From: Qipengyuania pacifica
Lineage (GTDB): Bacteria; Pseudomonadota; Alphaproteobacteria; Sphingomonadales; Sphingomonadaceae
Direction: 5' to 3'
Length of the DNA stretch: 64,000 nt
Assembly: GCF_019857205.1 (NCBI RefSeq)
Contig: NZ_JAHWXO010000003.1
Span: 310,001-374,000, forward strand
The translations under genes were made by a program, and so were the position numbers. Positions 44,237 through 55,138 of the stretch are shown here, piece after piece. Numbering within the stretch: the first letter of the stretch is position 1; the number at the start of each line of letters is the position of its first letter. Below the pieces are notes generated by a model, which saw only the letters and a program-made list of their open reading frames with translations, was not told where the DNA came from and ran no database searches.

Positions 44237-46360
44237 TCAGTCGGCCAGACGCTGCAGCAGATAGATCATCTGCAGAGCTTGAAGTCTGGCGCGCTGTTCG
44301 TTGTCCACTCCGCCGGAATGGCCGCCGGTAGTGTCTTCGAAATAATAATAATCCTGTCCCAGTTCCTTAACCCGCGCAGCGCCTTTGCGAGCATGGGCAG
44401 GATGGGTGCGATCGTCCGCAGTCGACGCCCAGAAGAATGGGGCAGGGTATTCCTTGCCTTCCAGCAGCTTCTGATAGGGGGAATAGGGTTCGATCCAGGC
44501 GCGCTGTTCCGGAATGCGTGGATCGCCATATTCGCCGATCCACGACGCGCCGCGTCCAATCTCGTGATAGCGCAGCATGTCGAACAGCGGGATCTGGACG
44601 ATCGCCGCGTTGAATAGCTCAGGTCGCTGGGTAAAGGCCGTGCCGACCAGCAATCCGCCCTGCGAGCCACCCTGAATACCAAGGTGCTCGGGACTGGTGA
44701 TGCCACGTGCGATCGCGTCTTCCGCGATAGCAATGAAATCGTCCCAGGTGCGCTGCTTGTTTTCGCGAATTGCCGACTGGTGCCAGTTGGGGCCGAATTC
44801 GCCGCCCCCACGCATGTTGCCGAGGATGTAGGCTCCGCCACGCTCAGCCCAGATCTTGCCGATCGAACCCAGGTAAGACGGTAGGCGCGGAACCTGAAAA
44901 CCGCCGTAGCCGGTCAGCAAGGTAGGATTGGTGCCGTCCATCACCATGCCCTTGGGTTTGACGAGGAAGTACGGAATCTTCGTCCCATCTGCGCTGGTCG
45001 CTTCGAACTGCTCGACTTCCATCCCGGTCGCATCGAAGTTGCTCGGGGAAGTCTTGATCACTTCGGGCGCGCCACTGCCCTCGGAGTAGTAGAGGGTCGA
45101 CGGGGTGAGGAAATCGGTCACCGAATACATGATCTCGTCGGACCCATCGGAAGCCGCCGCTACCCCGAGTGTCGAATTATCCGGTAGCGCGATTTCTGTG
45201 GAAACCCACTTGCCGTCCACATAGTCGAACTTGAGAACCCTGCCCCGAACATTGTCGAGAAGGCTTACATAAAGGCTCTCTGCCGTATTCGCCGCGCCCT
45301 GTTTGGTCTGCTTCGCTTCCGGCGTCCAGACGAGTGTTTTGGTCGCGCCATTCGGGTCGGCCTTGAACTCTTCCAGATCGACGGAAATCAACGCATCCGC
45401 GGGGAAAGTCTGACCCTGCGTTTCCCAATCCACATCGGTCGAAAAGAGCAACTGGCCGTCTATGAGGCCATAGGGCGCTGCCTTAAGCGGCATGTCGAGG
45501 CGCAGCCACTCGCCGTCTTTCTGCCAGAAGTACTCGGTTTCGTGGAAGCTGGTTGCGCGGAAAGCATACGTGCCATGTACAGTGCCGGTATGATCGCGCA
45601 GCAGAGTTGCTCCCGACCAAACGTCGGCTTCCTCGCCGCGCCAGATTTCTTCGGCTTGGTCGATGGGCGTTCCGCGTTTCCAAACGCGAGTTGTCCGTGG
45701 ATATTGGCTTTCCGTTAGTGTGCCTTCACCGAAATCGCGACTGACGAGCAGTGTATCCTTGTCTAGCCATTGGATGCCGCCTTGGCTTTTTTGATCCAGG
45801 ACGAAGCCTCCATCGACGAAGGACTTGGTCGACATATCGAATTCGCGAAGCACGGTGGCGTCCTCGCCGCCGTCGGATAGCGCGATCATACAGAGGCGCT
45901 CTTCTGGCGGCAGGCAATCGTAACCTTTGTAGACCCACTCCCTGCCTTCAGCCTTGGCGAGTGCATCCACATCGAGAACGGTTTCCCACTGTGGATTGTC
46001 GGTTCGATAGCTTTCCAATGTGGTGCGGCGGACAAGCCCGCGTGGGTTCTGCTTGTCCTGCCAGAAATTGTACAGTCCGTCGGGCCGGATCGACACGTAG
46101 GGAATGCGATCTTCACTATCGTAGATTGCAAGCGCTTCGGCCTTGACCTCGTCGAACCGAGGGTCGCCCGCCAGCAACTCCGTAGTGCGTTCGTTTTCCG
46201 CCCGCACCCAATCAAGAGCCCTTTCGCTGCGCGCTTCTTCGAGCCAGATGTAGCTGTCTTCCTCAGGGCCGGGAATGCCATCTTGAGCAATTGCGGGTGT
46301 GTTCGTTGCAAACGTCATGGCTGCCGCAATGGCCAGCGCAGATACGAGTTTCAAGGGCAT
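44237..46360 (-). CDS. Prolyl oligopeptidase (S9 family), periplasmic
   Basis: The protein has 707 residues. The ATG at 46360 has CGGAG upstream and opens a signal peptide (MPLKLVSALAIAAAMTFATNTPAIAQDG), which longer readings would bury. The N-terminal segment IPGPEEDSYIWLEEARSERALDWVRAENERTTE precedes a seven-blade propeller. The catalytic domain is C-terminal: TLLTGYGGFQVPRLPSY, then GGSQGGLLVG with Ser near 566, STADDRTHPAHARKGAARVKELG with Asp near 650, and TTGGHSGG with His near 681. All three triad residues are present. The family cleaves short peptides after proline. The export signal places it in the periplasm, so peptide scavenging is the likely role. Confidence 0.93.
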   Translation of the reverse strand: MPLKLVSALAIAAAMTFATNTPAIAQDGIPGPEEDSYIWLEEARSERALDWVRAENERTTELLAGDPRFDEVKAEALAIYDSEDRIPYVSIRPDGLYNFWQDKQNPRGLVRRTTLESYRTDNPQWETVLDVDALAKAEGREWVYKGYDCLPPEERLCMIALSDGGEDATVLREFDMSTKSFVDGGFVLDQKSQGGIQWLDKDTLLVSRDFGEGTLTESQYPRTTRVWKRGTPIDQAEEIWRGEEADVWSGATLLRDHTGTVHGTYAFRATSFHETEYFWQKDGEWLRLDMPLKAAPYGLIDGQLLFSTDVDWETQGQTFPADALISVDLEEFKADPNGATKTLVWTPEAKQTKQGAANTAESLYVSLLDNVRGRVLKFDYVDGKWVSTEIALPDNSTLGVAAASDGSDEIMYSVTDFLTPSTLYYSEGSGAPEVIKTSPSNFDATGMEVEQFEATSADGTKIPYFLVKPKGMVMDGTNPTLLTGYGGFQVPRLPSYLGSIGKIWAERGGAYILGNMRGGGEFGPNWHQSAIRENKQRTWDDFIAIAEDAIARGITSPEHLGIQGGSQGGLLVGTAFTQRPELFNAAIVQIPLFDMLRYHEIGRGASWIGEYGDPRIPEQRAWIEPYSPYQKLLEGKEYPAPFFWASTADDRTHPAHARKGAARVKELGQDYYYFEDTTGGHSGGVDNEQRARLQALQMIYLLQRLAD

Positions 46361-46427
46361 GTCTCCGAAGAAGCTTGGAATGACCTCAGAGTGACGGCTC
46401 GTCATCGGAAATTCAAGCTTCCGATTG

Positions 46428-47909
46428 TCAGTCGATCCGCTTCCATACTCTGATTGTGCGTCCGTGGAGGACGCCATTGGTCAATTCGCGATAATGGTCT
46501 GTTACCGCTCGCTCAACGAGCTGCCCTGCGTCTTCGTTTTGGATCGTGAATTTTGTATCGGCGGTCACGATGATCGGCGGCCCGTTCGCGAGAATGCGTG
46601 CCACCTCGTCGGTCTGCTCTACGCCGAGGGCATTTCGCTCGAGAGCGTTATTTAAGTGATCAGGGTAGATGTAGCGGGTGGGCAGGCAGCTACTGCTGAG
46701 CGTGTAGAGCGATGTCGGTCCGTCGAAGACCCACAGACATTTGGTCTTATTGTCGACATTCGGCGCTATGGCTCGTGACAGCCTGTTCAGCGTTGCGCTC
46801 TGTTCTTGCGACTGTGCGTATTGCTGCGGCAAGGACAGCGTAGCTGCTGCACCTGCAAGGACGATTGCCAACGGTATCCAGCGTGCTTTTGTCCGGCAGT
46901 CGATGAGCGGAAGGGCTACCAGGACCGCGTTTGGAACCAATGCCGCGTAATAATACCGATAGACGGTCGAGGGCAGAAAGACCGTCGCAAGAGACGCGAC
47001 GAGCCAGAAAAGCATAAAGATATAGGTTTGGCGTTCGCGTGGTGGGCTGAATCGGATCGCTGCGTAACCGCCGAGAACGATCAGGACGACGAGAGGCGAA
47101 ACAAATGCGGTGTGATCTATATTGAGCCTGCCACCTGGAGAAGGCAGGCGATCGAAAAATGACGTAAAATTGGCGAACAGGAAAGCATCGAAGTGACCGA
47201 TGCCAGTGTAGAAGGCGCTTACGGCGATTGTTGGCAATAGGCCCAGACCGGCGAATGCGATCCCCGAGCGCCAGAGTTTCGACACCGGCGCGCCACGTTT
47301 GTACTGCCCCCAAAGCGCCCACATACCAAAAAAGATACATTGCGGTACGACAGTGTATTTCACTTGCAAGGCCAACCCGCCGATCAGCATCGCTGCAAGC
47401 GCGCGGCGAAAGGCCCGGGGATGGGCAGAATCGCGCACTAGCAGTGCCATCGCCAGCATCATCGGAACATAGAACGCCTCCGACTGGCCGGAATGGCTGC
47501 CGTAAGTCGACATCAACACCACATAAAGCAGCCCGGCGCCGGTGGCTGCCACACGGTCGACGAGAATACGGGACAGAACATACATCATCACCGCGCCAGC
47601 TAATGTGAATAATCCGGCGAGGACCTGATATGAAGCAGCCGCCGGACCGCCGACGGCATGTGCTAGAGCGAAGAGTGCAAACAGGCCAACAGGCTTTCGG
47701 TCCCACAGATCGACAAAAGGTAGTTTGCCGTCGAGCATCGCATTGCCGATAAGAGAATAGAGCTGCTCGTCGACGTCGGCATTTGCATTCCCGATCCACG
47801 GCGCGCGCACCGCGATTACCGTCAGCAGCAGGACGATACACGCGGCGACATCGGCGCGCTTCCATTTCGTGATCGGCTCGGTTTGGGGGAGCGAACTCAT
47901 GACAAGCAT
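46428..47909 (-). CDS. Polytopic membrane glycosyltransferase, GT39/ArnT-like (DPM-PMT family)
   Basis: The protein has 493 residues with about 11 predicted transmembrane helices. The ATG at 47909 is used; an in-frame TTG at 47921 and a further ATG at 47900 are alternatives, none with a strong Shine-Dalgarno. The first periplasmic loop contains RAPWIGNANADVDEQLYSLIGNAMLDGKLPFVDLWDRKPVGLFAL. There the acidic residues before the second helix match the catalytic DE/DD pattern of lipid-phosphate-sugar-dependent transferases, and YGSHSGQSEAFYVPMMLA is also family-like. The soluble C-terminal part is about 360-493. It would transfer a sugar from a polyprenyl phosphate donor to lipid, glycan or protein in the periplasm. 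Acceptor unknown. It lies 67 bases before the oligopeptidase gene on the same strand. Confidence 0.8.
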   Translation of the reverse strand: MLVMSSLPQTEPITKWKRADVAACIVLLLTVIAVRAPWIGNANADVDEQLYSLIGNAMLDGKLPFVDLWDRKPVGLFALFALAHAVGGPAAASYQVLAGLFTLAGAVMMYVLSRILVDRVAATGAGLLYVVLMSTYGSHSGQSEAFYVPMMLAMALLVRDSAHPRAFRRALAAMLIGGLALQVKYTVVPQCIFFGMWALWGQYKRGAPVSKLWRSGIAFAGLGLLPTIAVSAFYTGIGHFDAFLFANFTSFFDRLPSPGGRLNIDHTAFVSPLVVLIVLGGYAAIRFSPPRERQTYIFMLFWLVASLATVFLPSTVYRYYYAALVPNAVLVALPLIDCRTKARWIPLAIVLAGAAATLSLPQQYAQSQEQSATLNRLSRAIAPNVDNKTKCLWVFDGPTSLYTLSSSCLPTRYIYPDHLNNALERNALGVEQTDEVARILANGPPIIVTADTKFTIQNEDAGQLVERAVTDHYRELTNGVLHGRTIRVWKRID

Positions 47910-47973
47910 ATGTCCCGACAATGGTTAAATTACGCGTAACTACGCTCCTCGGTGCCAAGTCGGCTCCGAAACG

Positions 47974-48000
47974 AAAAAGGGCGACCCGTGGGCCGCCCTT
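47974..48000 (-). terminator. Rho-independent terminator of the atp operon
   Basis: On the minus strand AAGGGCGGCCC, a short loop CAC, and GGGTCGCCCTT form a stem (about 10 bp with one mismatch) followed by TTTTCG. It lies 24 bases after the atpC stop. Confidence 0.75.
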
Positions 48001-48024
48001 CCTGTTTATTCTGTCGTATGAGCT

Positions 48025-48282
48025 TCAGCCTTCGACGTGCTCGGCGAGCACCGTCAGTCCCTTTTCGCTGACTTCCGCAAAGCCGCCGCGCACCTCGATG
48101 CTCTCCGGAGCGGCACCTTCGGTCTTGTAGACCTGCACGGCGCCGTCGCGGATCGTGGACATGAAGGGCGCGTGACCCTCGAGCACGCCGAATTCGCCTT
48201 CCGCTCCGGGGACGACGACCATGTGGACGTTTTCGGAGCGGACCAGCTTGGCCGGTGTGACGAGTTCGAAGTGGAGGGCCAT
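48025..48282 (-). CDS. atpC: ATP synthase F1 epsilon subunit (short form)
   Basis: The protein has 85 residues. Epsilon forms part of the rotor stalk of F1. The N-terminal beta-sandwich is complete ([72 protein letters not shown]). The usual C-terminal two-helix domain, which inhibits ATP hydrolysis in E. coli-type enzymes, is absent, so length is about 50 residues below the common form. This short type is known in alphaproteobacteria, where other factors such as the zeta inhibitor take over regulation. The ATG at 48282 lies four bases after the atpD stop. Confidence 0.93.
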   Translation of the reverse strand: MALHFELVTPAKLVRSENVHMVVVPGAEGEFGVLEGHAPFMSTIRDGAVQVYKTEGAAPESIEVRGGFAEVSEKGLTVLAEHVEG

Positions 48283-48286
48283 GTGC

Positions 48287-49879
<1,593 letters not shown>

Positions 49880-50015
49880 TTACCTCAATGCAGAAGGATG
49901 ATGGCCACAGCGCGGAGAGGTCCAAGGTCAAGCAGTGTTTGCTGCCTGCGCCCGATTTTTCTTTGGAGAAGTTAGCAAAGAGCAGTCGCGATCGACTGTT
50001 CTTTGCGCACATCTG

Positions 50016-50552
50016 TCACCGAAGAACATTGCCCAGATCGGGACGTAGGGTGACGCTCTCTTTTATATCCGGCTTGACCACAACACGTTGCATCGCAGAA
50101 GAAACGATGAAAGTTGCTCTTGGCCGCGGTGTGGGCACATGCCAATTCGTTCCACGATCGTCACGTTGGGATGTTACAGTAGTCGACGTCAAATAATAGG
50201 TGCCTGGCTCGAGGTGGCGCACCGCGAAGTTGGAATATCTTGTGCAATTGACCGTCTGGAGATCGTCAGGCTTACCAACATTCACTAGCTGTTTTGAATC
50301 TTTTGCAGGACGTGGTGCGTCATCCAATTCTTGAGTGAATACCCCGGATTCGGTTGACCCAAACATGGCATTTACCATGGCATCGTTGCGAGCATTGGAT
50401 GGGAAGTAAAACACTTCATCGCACCCGTAAGAATAGCCCGAAATGGCACCAGTTCCTGCTACATGATTGTGTGATCCCGCCGTTGTAGAACATCCTACAA
50501 GAAAAAGTGCACCGACGATTGTTGCGGAAATATGTCCGGCTTTCCTCTGCAT
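50016..50552 (-). CDS. Predicted lipoprotein, lies inside the atp operon
   Basis: The protein has 178 residues. The ATG at 50552 has GGAGG six bases upstream and opens a lipoprotein signal (ISATIVGALFLVGCSTT; lipidated Cys near residue 21). The mature part includes ISGYSYGCDEVFYFPSNARNDAMVNAMFG, TVNCTRYSNFAVRHLEPGTYYLTST and VVKPDIKESVTLRPDLGNVL. The LEPGTYYLTS segment resembles small beta-sandwich domains in which a peptide-like property is reported as a cost or polymer of repeated strands, but I recognise no named family. GC content of the gene region is visibly lower than its neighbours (one 60-base line near 50281 is 42% GC), suggesting acquisition. It lies between atpG and atpD, on their strand. 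Confidence 0.75.
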   Translation of the reverse strand: MQRKAGHISATIVGALFLVGCSTTAGSHNHVAGTGAISGYSYGCDEVFYFPSNARNDAMVNAMFGSTESGVFTQELDDAPRPAKDSKQLVNVGKPDDLQTVNCTRYSNFAVRHLEPGTYYLTSTTVTSQRDDRGTNWHVPTPRPRATFIVSSAMQRVVVKPDIKESVTLRPDLGNVLR

Positions 50553-50695
50553 AGCATTCCTCCAAATCACTTAGATATGGAATGGCTACCACATAATCCT
50601 AAGAATTACACGGCTGGTTCCTAGCAGAGCCTTATAGGATAGCAGGCGCCACTTTCGAGACGCCTGCTACAATGTTTACTTGAAAAAAATGAACT

Positions 50696-51031
50696 TCAGC
50701 CGACGCAAACATTTTCCGGATCGGCAAAGGTCCATTCGCCTTCGCCAGCAGTGAGTGTTGCCTTGTTACGCAGGTATTCGTCGTCACCGAGGCCGAATTC
50801 GCAGACGACATCCGGAGAACCCATGCCGGAGCGCTTGCAGACTGCGGTGTTGACGGGCTTTTCGTCGGGGCAAGCTTCTGCATACTTGACCGAAAACAAT
50901 TCCTGATCGGGCGCGGGCAGCGTTTCGACCGGTTCGGGCGTCGCGACTTCTGCCACGGGCTGTTCAGCCGGTTCGTTGCCACATGCAGCAAGCAGGGCGA
51001 GAGCGGCGAGGGCGGGGATAGTCTTGATCAT
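50696..51031 (-). CDS. Small predicted lipoprotein, lies inside the atp operon
   Basis: The protein has 111 residues. The ATG at 51031 opens a lipoprotein signal (IKTIPALAALALLAACGNE; lipidated Cys near 18) with CGGAG ten bases upstream. A Pro/Glu/Ala linker (EPAEQPVAEVATPEPVETLPAPDQE) follows. The short C-terminal domain holds four cysteines (EACPDEKPVNTAVCKRSG, VVCEFGLGDDEYLRNKATL, ENVCVG) that could form two disulfides. GC content is closer to the atp genes than in the neighbouring lipoprotein gene. The stop is about 140 bases before the next lipoprotein start. No named family recognised; periplasmic by prediction. Confidence 0.78.
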   Translation of the reverse strand: MIKTIPALAALALLAACGNEPAEQPVAEVATPEPVETLPAPDQELFSVKYAEACPDEKPVNTAVCKRSGMGSPDVVCEFGLGDDEYLRNKATLTAGEGEWTFADPENVCVG

Positions 51032-51090
51032 CGTAGTATGGCTCCGGTCAGCGTTCTGCGACACTTTCCGGCATCCTCTCCATTTATATT

Positions 51091-51969
51091 TTACAGCGCT
51101 TCCGCGCCGGCAATGATTTCGATCAGTTCGGTCGTGATCGCGGCCTGACGGCTGCGGTTGTACTGAATGGTGAGCTTCTGGATCAGATCGCCGGCATTGC
51201 GCGTGGCGTTGTCCATCGCGGTCATCGAAGCGCCCTGTTCGGAAGCTTCGCGTTCCAGCAACGCACCGAACAGCTGGGTCTTCACATACCGCGGAAGCAA
51301 TTCTTCGAGAATTTCCTCTTCGCCCGGTTCGTATTCGACCACGGCATCGCCGCCGGTGGACGCTGCGGCAGGAGCAGGCGAAGGGACCGGGATCAGCTGA
51401 TCGACCGTCGGATCCTGCGCCAGTGCCGACTTGAAGATCGGGTAGATGAGATGCGCGACGTCGAATTCGCCATTCTCGAAACGCGCAATCAGATCATCGG
51501 CAATAGCCTCTGCTTCTTCAAACCCGATATTGCGCACGGCCGAGGTATCGAAATGCTTTTCGATGCTGCTGGCAAAATCGCGCTTGATCGGGGCGCGGCC
51601 CTTCTTGCCGACGAGGTAGAACTTTATGTCCTTGCCTTCGGCAATAAGCGCCCGGGCCTTGATCTTGGCGGCCTTGACGATGTTGGAGTTCAGACCGCCG
51701 CACAGACCCTTGTCGGTGTTGACGACTACCAGCAGGTGACGCTTGTCATTCCCGGTGCCAGCCAGCAGCCGTGGTGCGCTGTCGCCGCTGACCTTGCCAG
51801 CGAGCGAAGCCATGACGCCCGACAGCCGTTCGGCATAGGGGCGTGCAGCTTCGGCCGCAGCCTGAGCGCGACGCAGCTTGGCCGCTGCGACCATCTGTTT
51901 GGCCTTGGTGATCTTCTGGGTCGATTTGACCGAGTTGATCCGACCCTTGAGTTCCTTGAGGCTAGCCAT
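51091..51969 (-). CDS. atpG: ATP synthase F1 gamma subunit
   Basis: The protein has 292 residues. Gamma is the central shaft that drives conformational change in the beta subunits. The N-terminal helix [34 protein letters not shown] and the C-terminal helix [41 protein letters not shown] are the family signatures. The middle has [24 protein letters not shown]. There is a small insertion rich in Pro/Ala/Gly near 195-215 ([14 protein letters not shown]). It lies 30 bases after atpA. The next genes downstream are the two lipoprotein genes, not atpD. Confidence 0.97.
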   Translation of the reverse strand: MASLKELKGRINSVKSTQKITKAKQMVAAAKLRRAQAAAEAARPYAERLSGVMASLAGKVSGDSAPRLLAGTGNDKRHLLVVVNTDKGLCGGLNSNIVKAAKIKARALIAEGKDIKFYLVGKKGRAPIKRDFASSIEKHFDTSAVRNIGFEEAEAIADDLIARFENGEFDVAHLIYPIFKSALAQDPTVDQLIPVPSPAPAAASTGGDAVVEYEPGEEEILEELLPRYVKTQLFGALLEREASEQGASMTAMDNATRNAGDLIQKLTIQYNRSRQAAITTELIEIIAGAEAL

Positions 51970-51999
51970 TTCGGCTCCCTATCTTAGTGTCTCGTGGAC

Positions 52000-53541
<1,542 letters not shown>

Positions 53542-54096
53542 TTAAGCCTTCATGGCCTGGGAAAGCGAATTGAGACGGGTGCGGATCGAGGCATCGAGGC
53601 GCTTCGAACCGATGGTGACGACGAGGCCGCCCAGCAGATCGGGGTCGACGTTCGTGGAAAGTTTTACGGTGCGACCTTCGCGGGCCGTCAGCTTGGCTTT
53701 CAGATCGGCGAGCTGCGCATCGCTGAGCGCATGCGCGCTGGTCACTTCTGCCGTGACTTCCCCGCGCTGTGCGGCGGCGATGGCGCGGAATGCGCGAATT
53801 ACCTGCGGAAGCTGCGACAGGCGGCGGTTCTGTGCCAGCACGCCAAGGAAGTTCTGTGTCAGCTCGGAAACGCCCAAGAGGGCGGACACGCCCCACAAGG
53901 CCTTTTGCGCATTGGCGCGCGACACCTTGGGGTTGGTCGTGACGGCAGCGAGCTCGGGCGATTCGCCGAGCGCGGCCTCGATCTTGTCGAGGTCCGATTC
54001 GACCGCTGTCACGGTCCCGTTTTCGCTGGCGAGGTCGAACAGGGCCGAAGCGTAACGCCCTGCCAGGCTAGCCTGAATACCGGCGGAAATATCCAC
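53542..54096 (-). CDS. atpH: ATP synthase F1 delta subunit
   Basis: The protein has 184 residues. Delta forms part of the peripheral stalk joining F1 to FO subunit b. The GTG at 54096 is chosen as start; it gives the normal length and N-terminus ([25 protein letters not shown]), whereas earlier in-frame codons add a non-homologous 40-residue extension. Other family regions are [32 protein letters not shown] and the C-terminal signature [33 protein letters not shown]. It is the first gene of the atpHAG cluster; FO genes are not here, as is usual in alphaproteobacteria. Confidence 0.95.
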   Translation of the reverse strand: MDISAGIQASLAGRYASALFDLASENGTVTAVESDLDKIEAALGESPELAAVTTNPKVSRANAQKALWGVSALLGVSELTQNFLGVLAQNRRLSQLPQVIRAFRAIAAAQRGEVTAEVTSAHALSDAQLADLKAKLTAREGRTVKLSTNVDPDLLGGLVVTIGSKRLDASIRTRLNSLSQAMKA

Positions 54097-54187
54097 GCGC
54101 TTGAGGTCCTCTCGGGTCCGGAAGAAAAGTCTGTGCGAGCCGAGCCGTTCGCGGGCAGACAGGAGTCGCCCCGGCAAGGTCGGCGCG

Positions 54188-54216
54188 CGCCTAGCAAAGC
54201 CCCCCGTCAATGGCAA
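54188..54216 (-). promoter_or_regulatory. Candidate promoter of atpHAG
   Basis: On the minus strand TTGCCA (54216-54211), 17 bases, TAGGCG (54193-54188) lies about 95 bases upstream of the atpH GTG, in the divergent region between atpH and the TauD-type gene. The match is partial. Confidence 0.35.
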
Positions 54217-54303
54217 GCCAACTCCGGACCGGGAATCTGGACTCCGTTGTTAAAGAGCGTAAATTACGTGGCACAAAGAAACCAATCGCACGGGAGAGAA
54301 GCG

Positions 54304-55134
54304 ATGGAGACGGTACCGCTGGCCCCGAAGTGCGGGGTCGAAATTACCGGTGTGAATCTGGCCAGTGTGGATGGCCGGGAACTGGATAGCATAAAGCAGG
54401 CGATCTTCACGCACGGTGTCGCCCTGTTTCGCGGGCAGGACGATTTCACGCCCGACGCGCATATCGCCTTTGCCAAGAGGTGGGGCGGCATCGACATCAA
54501 CAATTACTTCCCGCTGACGGACGATCACCCGGAAATCGCAGTGGTCCGCAAACGGGCGGATCAGGTCACCAATATCGGCGGCGGATGGCACACGGATCAT
54601 TCCTACGACCAGATCCCTGCGATGGGATCGATCCTGGTCGCGCGGACGCTGCCGCCAAGCGGGGGCGATACGCTGTGGGCGCATATGGGCGAGGCTTATG
54701 ATGCGCTGTCCGACGAACTGAAGCAGGAGATCGAGGGGGTGGAGGCCTTCCACACGGCCGACCACATATATGAAGAAGGCGGGCTATACGCGCAGACCGA
54801 CATCGGCAGCGATTTGCGCGGTCAGGGGCTGAAGACGGGCGCGACTCATCCCATCGTAATCCGTCACCCGCAGACCGGGCGCAAACTGCTGTATGTAAAC
54901 AGCGCCTTCACGATCAATATCGTGGGCCGGACACGGCAGGAAAGCCTGCCGTTGCTGCAACGTCTGTACGACGCCGCAACGCAGGCCGACAATGTCTGCC
55001 GCGTGGCGTGGGAAGCGGGGTCGGTGGCGATCTGGGACAACCGCACGACCTGGCATTTTGCGTCGAACGATTATCAGGGACATGCCCGCGAGATGCACCG
55101 CATCACGCTGACGGGTGAACCGCTGGCAGCCTGA
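54304..55134 (+). CDS. TauD/TfdA-family 2-oxoglutarate-dependent dioxygenase
   Basis: The protein has 276 residues. The ATG at 54304 has GGGAGAG upstream; much longer in-frame readings run antisense through the atp genes and are rejected. Family features: GVALFRGQDDFTPDAHIAFAKRWG near 40-60, NIGGGWHTDHSYDQIPAMGSILVARTLPPSGGDTLWA near 95-130 (H-x-D iron pair in WHTDHSYD), THPIVIRHPQTGRKLLYVN near 180, AGSVAIWDNRTTWHFASNDYQGHAREMHRITL near 240-270 (distal His and 2-oxoglutarate Arg). Enzymes of this family release sulfite from taurine or alkyl sulfates, or cleave phenoxy ethers. The substrate is not evident and no sulfonate transporter is adjacent. Confidence 0.92.
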   Translation: METVPLAPKCGVEITGVNLASVDGRELDSIKQAIFTHGVALFRGQDDFTPDAHIAFAKRWGGIDINNYFPLTDDHPEIAVVRKRADQVTNIGGGWHTDHSYDQIPAMGSILVARTLPPSGGDTLWAHMGEAYDALSDELKQEIEGVEAFHTADHIYEEGGLYAQTDIGSDLRGQGLKTGATHPIVIRHPQTGRKLLYVNSAFTINIVGRTRQESLPLLQRLYDAATQADNVCRVAWEAGSVAIWDNRTTWHFASNDYQGHAREMHRITLTGEPLAA

Positions 55135-55138
55135 TCCG

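Noticed and set aside
54096-54216. Forty-residue N-terminal extension of atpH
   Set aside because: The extension ([20 protein letters not shown]) is not like delta subunits; GTG 54096 gives the normal length.
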